Shown piece after piece: positions 1 to 8,471 of a stretch of DNA of 64,000 bases (positions are counted from its first letter, which is position 1; each line of letters opens with the position of its first letter). The stretch is from Streptomyces sp. HD. Lineage in GTDB: Bacteria > Actinomycetota > Actinomycetes > Streptomycetales > Streptomycetaceae. The translations under genes and the position numbers were made by a program. Under the pieces are notes generated by a model. That model was not told the origin of the DNA and ran no database searches. It worked only from the letters and a program-made list of their open reading frames with translations. The DNA lies in assembly GCF_028369295.1 (NCBI RefSeq), contig NZ_JAQMYP010000009.1, positions 143,563 to 207,562 of the forward strand, written 5' to 3'.

Positions 1-486
1 GACAACAACGACGGCAAGGGCATCGTCAGCGTCTGGCGCGGCACGTCCTCCGGCCCGAGCGGCTCGATGACGTACAACCAGGCCAGCTCCGGCGTCTCCG
101 GCAGCCCCGAGGCGGACGACAACTTCGGCTACGCCGTCTCGGCCGGCGACACCAACGGCGACGGCTACGCGGACCTGGCGGTCGGCGTGCCCCAGGAGGA
201 TGTGAACGGCCTGGCGGACCAGGGCGGCGTCCATGTGTTCCGGGGCGGCTCCGGCGGGCTGAGCGGTTCGCGGTCGTCGTGGATCCCGCAGACGGTTCAG
301 GGTCCGGCCGACTCGTACGAGTCCTTCGGCTCCGCGCTGCGCGTGCGCGACGTGACCGGCGACGGCAGGGCGGACCTGGCCATCGGCGCGGCGAACGTCA
401 GCGTGCTGCTGCGCGGCGCGAGCGGTGGGCCGACGGCGAGCGGGCTGACGGAACTGCCGGAAATGGGCGGGACGTTCAGCGACTAG
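1..486 (+). CDS. FG-GAP repeat (integrin-like propeller) protein, 3' end only
   Basis: The frame is open from base 1, so this is the C-terminal part of a gene that begins outside the window. Two calcium-loop repeats are visible (DTNGDGYADLAVG and DVTGDGRADLAIG), the hallmark of FG-GAP blades. It resembles the last third of the three complete paralogues that follow, including a short Phe-Ser-Asp tail like the Phe-Ala-Asp tail of the next gene. It is probably secreted and has no visible catalytic motif. The TAG stop is shared with the first base of a MITE-like insertion, so the natural end may have been altered slightly. Confidence 0.85.
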   Translation, partial: DNNDGKGIVSVWRGTSSGPSGSMTYNQASSGVSGSPEADDNFGYAVSAGDTNGDGYADLAVGVPQEDVNGLADQGGVHVFRGGSGGLSGSRSSWIPQTVQGPADSYESFGSALRVRDVTGDGRADLAIGAANVSVLLRGASGGPTASGLTELPEMGGTFSD

Positions 487-723
487 GGTCTGTTGTTTGG
501 ATCAGGTCGGCTGCAGGAGACCGCGCAGACCGGCCGAGCCGAGCGGGGTCTGGTGCGTGCAGCTGCAAGGCGGAGGAGGGCGGCGACGCGATGGGGGTCC
601 CCCCGCGCGAGGTTGTTCGAGCGTGGGAGAGTCGGCAACCGACGACAACGCGGCTGGGGGTCCCCCCTCTGGGGGAGTGCGTGCCAGGGCCCGCGACGCC
701 GGCATGATCCAAACGACAGACCC
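486..723. mobile_element. MITE-like element with 19-bp terminal inverted repeats
   Basis: A 238-bp stretch is bounded by 19-bp inverted repeats at 486-504 and 705-723 that differ at one position. It has no transposase gene, as expected for a non-autonomous element mobilised in trans. The inside holds two copies of a GGGGGTCCCCCC palindromic core (about 594-606 and 658-680). A very similar palindrome interrupts the ABC transporter gene near 33.1 kb. I see no clear target duplication. The left end begins in the stop codon of the upstream FG-GAP gene. Confidence 0.7.
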
Positions 724-973
724 CAGGTGTCGTGTGAGGGCGGCGAGCCCGGTGACGGTGGCGTGATCCCCGTGCCGGGCTCCTGGCACACCGAGCCCCA
801 GCAAGCTCAAAGATTTAACGAACTCACGTACAACCCTTACGAACCGTCGCAGGTCTCCTGATCGCCGACCGCCCAGTGAACCCGAGGACAACTCCCGGCG
901 AACACGAAACGGTCCGCACCCCCAATGACTGCGGATGCCCGCCAGGCATCCCCGCATGCAGCAGGAGAACCGC

Positions 974-2452
974 ATGCAGAAGCACCACCTGCGACTCGCC
1001 CTCGCGACGGCCACCGCGGCCGCGCTGACGGGCGGTCTGCTCACCTTCGCGGCGTCGACGGCGACCGCCGCGGACTCCACCGACGTCCCGCACGCCGACT
1101 TCAACGGCGACGGCATCGGCGACGTGGCCTTCTCGGCCCAGGACGCCTACGTCGGCGGCAAGAAGGCCGCCGGCCAGATCGTCGCCCTCTACGGCACCGG
1201 CACCGGCGTGTCCTCCGCCAAGCGCAGCACCGTCAGCCAGAACACCACCGGCAGCCCGGGTACCGCCGAGGCCGGTGACTGGTTCGGCGCGGAGACCGCG
1301 TACGCCGACTTCAACGGCGACGGCTTCGACGACATCGCCGTCAGCGCCCCGGGCGAGGACGTCGGCAGCGACGTCGACGGCGGCGGGCTGGCCATCCTGT
1401 GGGGCTCGGCCTCCGGCATCACCGGCACCGGCGTGACGATCGCCGACCCGACCCCGTCCGCGCACGACTTCTGGGGCAAGAACCTCGCCGCCGGCGACTT
1501 CGACGGTGACGGCAAGGCCGACCTGGCCGTCGGCAACAGCAGCGCCACCATCCACGTCTTCAAGGGCGGTTTCAACGCCTCCGGCGTCGCGGGCGGCCGC
1601 TACACCATCAAGCCTCCGATCATGGGCAGCGACGCCAGGGGCCCGCTGAACCTGACCGCGGGCGACATCAACGGCGGCGAGACCGACCTGGTGGTCGACG
1701 GCTTCGAGACCGAGACCGGCTACGGCTGGAACCGCAACTACTTCATCCCCGGCGGCCCGGGCGGCCTGAGCACCGCGGGCGCCAAGACCCTCAAGCCCGG
1801 AATGATCACCGCGATCGGCGACATCGACAACGACGGCTGGGGCGACATCGTCAGCGGCGCCTACTGGAACCCCACCACCAGCGACGGCACCTCGATCCCG
1901 GACTCGGGCAAGGGCGGCAAGATCTGGGTCACCCAGGGCTCGGACGACGGCCCCCTCACCTCGTACGCCACCGGCATCACCCAGGACACCGGCAACGTCC
2001 CCGGCACCGCCGAGGGCAACGACTACTTCGGCTACGAGCTCGACCTCGGCGACGTCAACGGCGACGGCTATCTCGACCTCGCCATCGGCGTCGCCGGCGA
2101 GAACATCGGCAGCGCCGTGAACACGGGCGCGGTCACGATCCTCTACGGCAGCGCGACCGGCCTGAACACCGCCTCCGGCGCCCAGTCCTTCGCCCAGAGC
2201 ACCCCGGGCGTCCCGGGCGACGACGAGAACGACGACCAGCTCGGCATGGATGTCAAGCTCGACGACGTCACCGGCGACGGCCGAGCCGACCTCGTCGCGG
2301 GCTCGGGTGAGAACGACGGCAACGGCGCGGTTCTCTACCTGCCGTCCGACGGCGCGAAGATCACCGCGACCGGCTCCCGCACCGTCTCGCCGAGCACCTC
2401 CGGCGTCTCGACGACGGGCGCCCCGTACTTCGGCTCGAACTTCGCCGACTGA
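974..2452 (+). CDS. secreted FG-GAP repeat protein, seven-bladed propeller
   Basis: A 492-residue protein with an N-terminal Sec-type signal (basic MQKHH, then an Ala/Leu-rich core ending near Ala-Thr-Ala-Ala-Asp). Seven D-x-(N/D)-x-D-G calcium loops are spaced along the chain, for example DFNGDGIGDVAF, DFDGDGKADLAV and DVNGDGYLDLAIG, consistent with a closed seven-blade beta-propeller. One loop (DINGGETDLVV) is degenerate. The ATG at 974 is chosen because AGGAGA lies at 963-968; an in-frame ATG at 935 lacks a ribosome site. No enzyme motif is visible, so adhesion or ligand binding is only inferred. It is the second of four tandem paralogues. Confidence 0.88.
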   Translation: MQKHHLRLALATATAAALTGGLLTFAASTATAADSTDVPHADFNGDGIGDVAFSAQDAYVGGKKAAGQIVALYGTGTGVSSAKRSTVSQNTTGSPGTAEAGDWFGAETAYADFNGDGFDDIAVSAPGEDVGSDVDGGGLAILWGSASGITGTGVTIADPTPSAHDFWGKNLAAGDFDGDGKADLAVGNSSATIHVFKGGFNASGVAGGRYTIKPPIMGSDARGPLNLTAGDINGGETDLVVDGFETETGYGWNRNYFIPGGPGGLSTAGAKTLKPGMITAIGDIDNDGWGDIVSGAYWNPTTSDGTSIPDSGKGGKIWVTQGSDDGPLTSYATGITQDTGNVPGTAEGNDYFGYELDLGDVNGDGYLDLAIGVAGENIGSAVNTGAVTILYGSATGLNTASGAQSFAQSTPGVPGDDENDDQLGMDVKLDDVTGDGRADLVAGSGENDGNGAVLYLPSDGAKITATGSRTVSPSTSGVSTTGAPYFGSNFAD

Positions 2453-2521
2453 GCCGCCGTACAACTCATAACCGCTCGAACCACTACCTGTCGTACGACC
2501 TCACCCGTCGTACGACTCCCC

Positions 2522-2556
2522 GGCCGGGCCCGTCCCCCGTCCCCACGGGCCCGGCC
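2522..2556 (+). terminator. strong hairpin between FG-GAP genes
   Basis: A 12-bp perfect stem (2522-2533 with 2545-2556) encloses an 11-base loop. It lacks a T-tract, as is usual in Streptomyces. Just upstream, the 10-bp palindrome GTCGTACGAC occurs twice (2490-2499 and 2507-2516). The hairpin probably separates transcription of the neighbouring paralogues. Confidence 0.6.
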
Positions 2557-2582
2557 CCCTCCCCTCCCAGGAGCCCCCGACC

Positions 2583-4016
2583 TTGCGCAAGCGCACCCTC
2601 CTCCTCGCCGCCGCTCTCACCAGCGGCCTCCTCACCGCGCTGCCCGCCGCCACCGCCTCCGCCGCGCCGTCCGGCCTGTCCGGCGACTTCAACGGCGACG
2701 GCTACCGCGACGTCGTCATCGGCGCGCCCCTCGCCCCGGTCGCCGGCAAGAGCGACGCCGGCTACGTCGCCGTGATGTACGGCACGTCGAGCGGCCTGGA
2801 CACCGGCAAGCGGCAGATCATCAGCCAGGCCACTGACGGCATTCCCGGCGTCCCCGAGAACTACGACGACTTCGGCGACCGTCTGACCACCGGCGACCTG
2901 GACGGCGACGGTTACACGGACATCGTCGTCGGAGTGCACCGCGAACGGATCGCCGCCACCGACCAGTTCGGCGTTCTGACGGTGCTGTGGGGCGGCGCGA
3001 CCGGCATCAAGTCCGGCACCGACATCACTTCGCCGCTGCCCGAGTACAAGAACGAGCTCGGCTGGTCCGTGGCGACCGGCGACTTCGACGGCGACGGCGA
3101 CACCGACCTGGCCGCGGCGAACGTCGCCGCCCCGGGGCTCAACATCTTCCAGGGGCCGATCTCCCGTACCGGCGCGGCCACCGGGCTCGTCGGCATCGAC
3201 ACCCAGGAGCAGACCGGCGTCAGCACCGACAAGCTCGTGGCGGGCGACGTCACCGGCGACGGCACATCGGACCTGCTGGTCATGGGCCAGGAGGAGATCA
3301 CCGGCGGCTACCGCACCCGCAGCGTCTTCTACAAGGGGTCGGCCTCCGGCCCGACGGCGGGCCCCAAGGTCGCCGGCGGCTACGACGCGGTCATCGCGGA
3401 CGTCGACAAGGACGGCTACGGCGACATCGTCACCGGCGACTTCATGGAGAAGTCGGCCGCCGAGCCGAACGGCGGCCTCGGCGGCGCGATCACCGTGACG
3501 TACGGCGCGGCGACCGGCCTGAGCACCCGTACCCCCGTCCGTATCACCCAGGACACGGCAGGCGTGCCAGGCACCGCTGAGACGAACGACGCCTTCGGCT
3601 GGAGCCTCACGGCCGGTGACACGAACGGCGACGGTTACGCCGACATCGCGGTCGGAGTCCCGAACGAGGACCTGAGCGGCCAGGCGGACGCCGGTTCGGT
3701 CGTGGTCCTGCGCGGCTCGGCCGCCGGCCTGACGGGCAGCGGTGCCAAGCCCTTCTCGCAGGACACCTCGGGCGTGCCCGGAACGGCCGAGCGACACGAC
3801 TTCTTCGGCCACGCGGTCCTGCTCACCGACATGAGCAAGGACGGCCGCGCGGAGCTGATCACGTCCGCCCGCGGCGAGAACGCCGGCTCGGGCGCGGCCT
3901 GGGCCCTGCGCGGCACGTCCACCGGCATCACGGCCACGGGCGCGAAGTCCTTCGGCAGCACGACGCTGGGCGGGCCCGCAGGCCTGGCGTACTTCGGCGA
4001 CGTACTGACGGGCTGA
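2583..4016 (+). CDS. secreted FG-GAP repeat protein, seven-bladed propeller
   Basis: A 477-residue paralogue of the preceding gene. It starts at TTG 2583 (Leu-Arg-Lys-Arg-Thr after an AGGAG at 2569-2573) and has a signal peptide ending in an Ala-Ser-Ala type cleavage site. Seven calcium loops are visible, from DFNGDGYRDVVIG near the N-terminus to DMSKDGRAELITS near the end. The last loop has Glu where Asp is usual. No lipobox, sortase signal or catalytic domain is seen, so it is probably released or loosely wall-associated. Confidence 0.87.
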   Translation: MRKRTLLLAAALTSGLLTALPAATASAAPSGLSGDFNGDGYRDVVIGAPLAPVAGKSDAGYVAVMYGTSSGLDTGKRQIISQATDGIPGVPENYDDFGDRLTTGDLDGDGYTDIVVGVHRERIAATDQFGVLTVLWGGATGIKSGTDITSPLPEYKNELGWSVATGDFDGDGDTDLAAANVAAPGLNIFQGPISRTGAATGLVGIDTQEQTGVSTDKLVAGDVTGDGTSDLLVMGQEEITGGYRTRSVFYKGSASGPTAGPKVAGGYDAVIADVDKDGYGDIVTGDFMEKSAAEPNGGLGGAITVTYGAATGLSTRTPVRITQDTAGVPGTAETNDAFGWSLTAGDTNGDGYADIAVGVPNEDLSGQADAGSVVVLRGSAAGLTGSGAKPFSQDTSGVPGTAERHDFFGHAVLLTDMSKDGRAELITSARGENAGSGAAWALRGTSTGITATGAKSFGSTTLGGPAGLAYFGDVLTG

Positions 4017-4100
4017 CGGAGCGCCGCACTGCCGGACCGACCAGCGCTCTCACCCACCCGGGACCGACCACCACTCACCCCACACCAGGAGAACCCCCAC

Positions 4101-5540
4101 ATGCCCCGGCCCCACCGCAACCGACTCCACGCCCTCGCCCTCGCCACGGCCACCGTCGCCGCCACTCTGACGGCCACCCCACTGCTCACCGCGGCCCCGG
4201 CCGCCGCGGCCCCCGCCAAGTACGCCGACGACTTCAACGGCGACGGCTACCGCGACCTCGCCACCGCCGCCCCGTACACCCCGGTCGGCGGCAAGACCGA
4301 CGCGGGAGCGGTGGTCGTCAACTACGGCTCCGCGAACGGCATCAGCGCCGCCCGCCGCACCGTCATCACCCAGAACACGGCCGGCATCCCGGGCACCGCC
4401 GAGCAGGACGACGAGTTCGGCCAGTCCCTCGCCTCCGGCGACCTGAACCGGGACGGGTACGCCGACCTCGTCGTCGGCTCCACGGGCGAGAACGCCGACG
4501 CCGGCGCCGTCGTGATCGTCTGGGGCGGCAAGAGCGGCCTGTCCGGCGGCCAGGCCGTCCCCGACCCCGACCCGTCGGCCCACAACGAGTACGGCATGTC
4601 CCTGACCGTCGGCGACTTCAGCGGGGACGGCAAGGCCGACCTCGCCGTCGGCAGCACCGGCAGCGACATCTGGATCCACAAGGGCGGCTTCCTCAAGGCC
4701 TCCGGCGCCGCGTCCCGCTACCGGCTCGCCACCGACCTGTACACCGGCGCCATCTACGGCTCCCAGCACCTCGCCGCCGGTGACGTGAACGGCGACGGCA
4801 CCGCCGACCTGGTCGTCAGCGGCACCCAGGCGGAGACGTACGACAACGGCACCTTCGTCTACCTGGGCTCCGCCTCGGGCCTCACCCGCCAGACGTTCCT
4901 CAAGAACGGCGCCTACGAGCTCGCGGCGGTCGGCGACCTCAACGGCGACGGCTACGCCGACGTCGTCGCGTCGACGTACGGCGACGAGGGCGTGACCAGC
5001 CTCGGCGGCTCCATCAAGGCCTACCTCGGCAGCGCGGACGGCGTCCGCACCCAGCCGCAGACCACGATCACCCAGGACACCCCCGGCGTCCCGGGCGCGG
5101 ACGAGGAGAGCGACTGGTTCGGCAACGCCCTGTCCATCGCCGACATCAACCGCGACGGCTACGCGGACGTGGCGGTCGGCACGATCCACGAGGACATCGG
5201 CAGCGCGGACATCGCCGGCAGCGTCACCGTGCTGCGCGGCTCGGCGACCGGCCTGACCGCCACCGGCGCCCAGTCCTTCACCCAGAACACGACCGGCGTC
5301 CCCGGCACCGCCGAGACCGCCGACCGCTTCGGCGCGTCGGTACGCCTGTCCGACCTCAACGGCGACGGCCGGGCCGACCTGTCCGTGGGCGCGGACGGTG
5401 AGAACCACCCGGCGGGCGCCATCTACAGCCTGCGCGGCTCGGCGTCCGGCGTGACGACCACGAAGGCGGTGAGCTTCGGCCCGGCCTCGCTGGGCCTGCC
5501 GTCGGGCTACCTGCGGCTGGGCCAGGTCATGCTCGGCTAG
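4101..5540 (+). CDS. secreted FG-GAP repeat protein, seven-bladed propeller
   Basis: The fourth paralogue in the array, 479 residues, begins at an ATG preceded by AGGAG (4087-4091). Its signal peptide has an Ala-rich tail. The seven loops include DFNGDGYRDLATA, DLNRDGYADLVVG, DFSGDGKADLAVG and DLNGDGRADLSVG. The four genes lie head to tail with spacers of about 85-490 bp, which fits tandem gene duplication. The copies differ enough in sequence that the duplications are not recent. Confidence 0.88.
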   Translation: MPRPHRNRLHALALATATVAATLTATPLLTAAPAAAAPAKYADDFNGDGYRDLATAAPYTPVGGKTDAGAVVVNYGSANGISAARRTVITQNTAGIPGTAEQDDEFGQSLASGDLNRDGYADLVVGSTGENADAGAVVIVWGGKSGLSGGQAVPDPDPSAHNEYGMSLTVGDFSGDGKADLAVGSTGSDIWIHKGGFLKASGAASRYRLATDLYTGAIYGSQHLAAGDVNGDGTADLVVSGTQAETYDNGTFVYLGSASGLTRQTFLKNGAYELAAVGDLNGDGYADVVASTYGDEGVTSLGGSIKAYLGSADGVRTQPQTTITQDTPGVPGADEESDWFGNALSIADINRDGYADVAVGTIHEDIGSADIAGSVTVLRGSATGLTATGAQSFTQNTTGVPGTAETADRFGASVRLSDLNGDGRADLSVGADGENHPAGAIYSLRGSASGVTTTKAVSFGPASLGLPSGYLRLGQVMLG

Positions 5541-5660
5541 GGAGGTCCCCTAGAGAGTCCCCGGCGAGCCCCCTAGGGGATGTCACAGCTCGGCCGCAAA
5601 GCCGGGCCCGAACCGCAGGGCCCGGCACGCGATTCTCCGGGACCAGGTACGTTCGAAGAC

Positions 5661-6605
5661 GTGGCTGGATTCAGGATCGGACGGGGCGGCCGGAACAACG
5701 GCACCCCGCAAACGCGCCCCCAACAACCTCCGTACGGGCAGCAGGCACCCCAGGGACCGTCGTACGGCTATCCCCCGCCGCCGCAGCAACCGCACGGCGG
5801 CCAGGGCGGCGGCAGAGGCGGCTGGCCCCAGGCCAACGGCGGTGGCGGCCAGGGCGGTTACGGCGCCGGAGGCCACGGCGGTCATGGCGGCCACGGTGGT
5901 CACGGGGAGCCGGAGTACTTCGGCGACGGCGGCTACCCGCAGGCCCCGCACGACCCGTACGCGGCGAACAACCCCGGCCACACCCAGGCGTTCTCGGTCG
6001 GCGAGGACCCCTACAACCAGGGCGGGACCTACCAGGCGGGCACGGCCCCGGCCGGCCCGATCGGCCCCCGCCTGCACTGGAAGGCCCTGCTGCGCGGCAT
6101 CGTCCTCTCCCCCACCCAGACCTTCCTCCAGATGCGGGACTACACGATGTGGGGCCCGGCCCTGGTCGTGTCGTTCCTCTACGGCCTCCTGGCCGTCTTC
6201 GGCTTCGACAGCGCCCGCGAGGACGCGATCAACGCGACCCTCTCCAACGCGGTCCCGATCGTCCTGACGACGGCGGTGGCGATGGTGATCTCCGCCTTCG
6301 TCCTGGGCGTGGTCACCCACACCCTGGCCCGCCAGCTGGGCGGCGACGGCGCCTGGCAGCCCACGGTCGGCCTCTCCATGCTGATCATGTCCCTCACCGA
6401 CGCCCCCCGCCTGGTCTTCGCCATGTTCGCCGGCGGCGACGCGACCTTCGTCCAGGCCCTCGGCTGGGCGACCTGGGTCGCAGCGGGCGCCCTCCTCACC
6501 CTGATGGTCTCCAAGTCCCACGACCTCCCCTGGCCGAAGGCCCTGGGCGCGAGCGCGATCCAGCTGGTCGCCCTGCTGTCGATCGTGAAGCTGGGCACGT
6601 TCTAG
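5661..6605 (+). CDS. Yip1-family integral membrane protein
   Basis: The first ~130 residues are low-complexity Gly/Pro/Gln/His-rich and probably disordered and cytosolic. After residue ~135 there are about five hydrophobic segments typical of the Yip1 domain, beginning at an amphipathic LRGIVLSPTQTFLQMR stretch. I prefer the GTG at 5661, giving Val-Ala-Gly-Phe-Arg-Ile-Gly-Arg-Gly, a start I recall for Streptomyces homologues. An in-frame ATG at 5580 would add 27 residues. The molecular function of bacterial Yip1 proteins is not established. Confidence 0.75.
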   Translation: MAGFRIGRGGRNNGTPQTRPQQPPYGQQAPQGPSYGYPPPPQQPHGGQGGGRGGWPQANGGGGQGGYGAGGHGGHGGHGGHGEPEYFGDGGYPQAPHDPYAANNPGHTQAFSVGEDPYNQGGTYQAGTAPAGPIGPRLHWKALLRGIVLSPTQTFLQMRDYTMWGPALVVSFLYGLLAVFGFDSAREDAINATLSNAVPIVLTTAVAMVISAFVLGVVTHTLARQLGGDGAWQPTVGLSMLIMSLTDAPRLVFAMFAGGDATFVQALGWATWVAAGALLTLMVSKSHDLPWPKALGASAIQLVALLSIVKLGTF

Positions 6606-6661
6606 GCACACGGGAAGCACGGAACGACACGGGAAGACCCGGAAAGACCCGGAACGCAGAA

Positions 6662-6690
6662 AGGCCCCCGGCACGGTCAGCCGGGGGCCT
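6662..6690. terminator. bidirectional terminator between convergent genes
   Basis: A 10-bp perfect stem (AGGCCCCCGG with CCGGGGGCCT) with a 9-base loop lies between the convergent Yip1 gene and the phosphoribosyltransferase gene, where a shared terminator is expected. Confidence 0.85.
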
Positions 6691-6713
6691 CTTCTCACGT
6701 TCCGTCCGTCAGG

Positions 6714-7220
6714 TCAGGCATCAAGAACCTGCCCGACCCGCCGAACGACGGGCGGCTCGACGCTCCACGGGAAGTTGATCCACTCATCGGTCCGCTTCCA
6801 CACGTACTCGCACTTCACGAGGGAGTGGGACTTCTCATAGATCACGGCGGACCGCACCTCGGCGACATGGTCGAGGCAGAAGTCGTGGACGAGCTTGAGC
6901 GTCTTGCCGGTGTCGGCGACGTCGTCGGCGATCAGCACCTTCTTGTCGGTGAAGTCGATCGCGTTGGGGACGGGAGCGAGCATGACGGGCATTTCGAGTG
7001 TGGTCCCCACACCCGTATAGAACTCGACGTTCACCAGATGCAGGTTCTTGCAGTCGAGGGCATAGGCGAGCCCACCGGCGACGAAGACCCCGCCCCGGGC
7101 GATGCTGAGCACGATGTCCGGCTCGAACCCGTCGTCGGCGATGGTCTGCGCGAGCTCACGGATGGCGGCGCCGAACCGCTCATAGGTCAGATTCTCGCGT
7201 GCTTGGCCGCCGTCGCTCAT
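6714..7220 (-). CDS. phosphoribosyltransferase (purine PRTase type)
   Basis: A 168-residue type I PRTase. The PRPP-binding loop [14 protein letters not shown] lies near residues 95-108, and an upstream SIARGGV segment is the usual PPi loop. Such proteins move a ribose-5-phosphate group from PRPP to a purine base; the exact base cannot be told from sequence. Its ATG overlaps the stop of dcd by 4 bases (7217-7220), so the two are translationally coupled. The pairing makes nucleotide salvage a reasonable role. Confidence 0.85.
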   Translation of the reverse strand: MSDGGQARENLTYERFGAAIRELAQTIADDGFEPDIVLSIARGGVFVAGGLAYALDCKNLHLVNVEFYTGVGTTLEMPVMLAPVPNAIDFTDKKVLIADDVADTGKTLKLVHDFCLDHVAEVRSAVIYEKSHSLVKCEYVWKRTDEWINFPWSVEPPVVRRVGQVLDA

Positions 7221-7792
7221 ACCTGTGTCCTGTGGAAGTTCTGGAAGGACCGCGAGGCGGTGGGCCCGCGCTGCCCCTGGTACCGGGATCCGTACCGCTC
7301 ACTGCCGTACGGGAACTCGGCCGGCGAGGTGAGCCGGAACATGCACAGCTGGCCGATCTTCATGCCGGGCCAGAGCTTGATGGGGAGCGTGGCGAGGTTG
7401 GACAGCTCAAGGGTGACGTGCCCGCTGAACCCCGGGTCGATGAACCCGGCGGTGGAGTGGGTGACGAGCCCGAGCCGCCCGAGCGAGGACTTCCCTTCGA
7501 GCCGGGAAGCAAGATCATCGGGCAGGGTGATGACCTCGTACGTCGACGCGAGCACGAACTCCCCGGGATGCAGGATGAACGGCTCGTCGCCCTCCGGTTC
7601 GACGAGCCGCGTCAGGTCCGCCTGCTCGACAGAGGGGTCGATGTGCGGGTACCGGTGGTTCTCGAACACCCGGAAGTACCGGTCCAGCCGTACGTCGATG
7701 CTGGACGGCTGCACCATGGTCTGGTCGTAGGGATCGATCCGTACCCGCCCGGCGTCGATCTCGGCCCGGATGTCCTTGTCTGAGAGAAGCAC
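7217..7792 (-). CDS. dcd: dCTP deaminase
   Basis: A 191-residue protein matching Dcd along its length. It begins [12 protein letters not shown], has the substrate loop [10 protein letters not shown], the [11 protein letters not shown] segment and the GHVTLELSN stretch with the catalytic Glu. It deaminates dCTP to dUTP, feeding dTMP synthesis in the cytosol. It is the first gene of a two-gene unit with the phosphoribosyltransferase. Its length is normal and no key residue is missing. Confidence 0.95.
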   Translation of the reverse strand: MLLSDKDIRAEIDAGRVRIDPYDQTMVQPSSIDVRLDRYFRVFENHRYPHIDPSVEQADLTRLVEPEGDEPFILHPGEFVLASTYEVITLPDDLASRLEGKSSLGRLGLVTHSTAGFIDPGFSGHVTLELSNLATLPIKLWPGMKIGQLCMFRLTSPAEFPYGSERYGSRYQGQRGPTASRSFQNFHRTQV

Positions 7793-7903
7793 GCCCCGAG
7801 GATACGCAAGGCGCGCGGAACGACGACAATCGCGCCGCCCGCGCGCCAGGCTGTCACTGCTGGTACCGCGTGTACTTCCGCTGCTTCCGGTGCTTCAGCT
7901 CGG

Positions 7904-8062
7904 TTACCGATTCTCCAGCTGCACCGGCACCACACTGCGGAGCCGGGCACAGCGGGGACATCGGACGAGCCGGCCGGGGCCGAGGCGCTCGGCCTGCTGC
8001 ATCGGGAACGAAGCGGTGCTGAACACGTGCCCATCGGCACAACGGACGACGGTGCGCTCCAT
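7904..8062 (-). CDS. conserved 52-residue zinc-ribbon-like protein
   Basis: A short frame running from ATG (8060-8062) to TAA (7904-7906). The product begins MERTVVRCADGHVFST and has a second cysteine pair, CPRC, so it may bind one metal ion through Cys8 and the CxxC pair. I recall similar small proteins near tRNA and dcd genes in other Streptomyces, but the function is unknown to me. It lies divergent from the tRNA-Gly gene. High G/C at codon third positions supports real coding. Confidence 0.65.
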   Translation of the reverse strand: MERTVVRCADGHVFSTASFPMQQAERLGPGRLVRCPRCARLRSVVPVQLENR

Positions 8063-8348
8063 CAAGTCCTAGAGTCCCTTCCCCAAGAGCCGCGTCTGAC
8101 TGCTGCCTGCCTGACGACGAGAGGCCACATTACGGGATCAAAGGGACGGCCCTCCAGGCGGCGCTCCGACCCCGCGCGGCCCCTCTCCCACACCTCCACC
8201 GTACGCCCCAACTCCGGCCCCCCGCACCAGGATCCCACCCCTGAAACGCCCTCAGGCCCCTCGGCATCAGCGCCTGGGACCGGAGATGAGGTACAGTGAC
8301 GAAGCGATCGGACACCGCCTCCGGATCATCACGGAGCGGGCGTCTTAC

Positions 8349-8422
8349 GCGGGTGTAGTTTAATGGTAGAACATCAGCTTCCCAAGCTGAGAGCGCGAGT
8401 TCGATTCTCGTCACCCGCTCCA
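8349..8422 (+). tRNA. tRNA-Gly (anticodon CCC), intact, integration target
   Basis: A full cloverleaf can be drawn. The acceptor stem GCGGGTG pairs with CACCCGC, the D arm is present, the anticodon loop is TTCCCAA (anticodon CCC) and the T loop is TTCGATT. CCA is encoded (8420-8422). From the anticodon stem to the end the sequence is repeated five times downstream, marking this as the attB of a family of integrative elements. Integration rebuilds the 3' half, so the gene stays functional. Confidence 0.95.
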
Positions 8423-8424
8423 TG
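8376..8424 (+). repeat. att core copy 1 (tRNA-Gly 3' half, left boundary of segment 1)
   Basis: This 49-bp tract, from the anticodon stem through CCA plus two bases, is identical to 20378-20426 and nearly identical to four more copies at about 27.4, 45.9, 50.9 and 59.4 kb. It is the left attachment site of the integrated element. Confidence 0.92.
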
Positions 8425-8428
8425 ATTA

Positions 8429-8456
8429 AGGCCCAGGTCAGAGACCCGGGCCTTTT
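8429..8456. terminator. hairpin just after the tRNA-Gly gene
   Basis: AGGCCC and GGGCCT arms followed by TTTTT form a Rho-independent terminator serving the tRNA and, on the other strand, int. Related hairpins follow all six att copies, so this sequence was carried or copied together with the att core. Confidence 0.7.
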
Positions 8457-8471
8457 TGCTGTCCACTGTGA

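Noticed and set aside
824..2464. A 546-codon minus-strand frame under the second FG-GAP gene
   Set aside because: Val/Ala/Gly-rich antisense of a well-supported secreted protein; similar shadows lie under the other FG-GAP genes.
5841..5915. Gly/His-rich repeats in the Yip1 gene as a regulatory or CRISPR-like repeat
   Set aside because: Irregular codon-level repetition (Gly-Gly-His-Gly) within a disordered N-terminus; no spacer structure.
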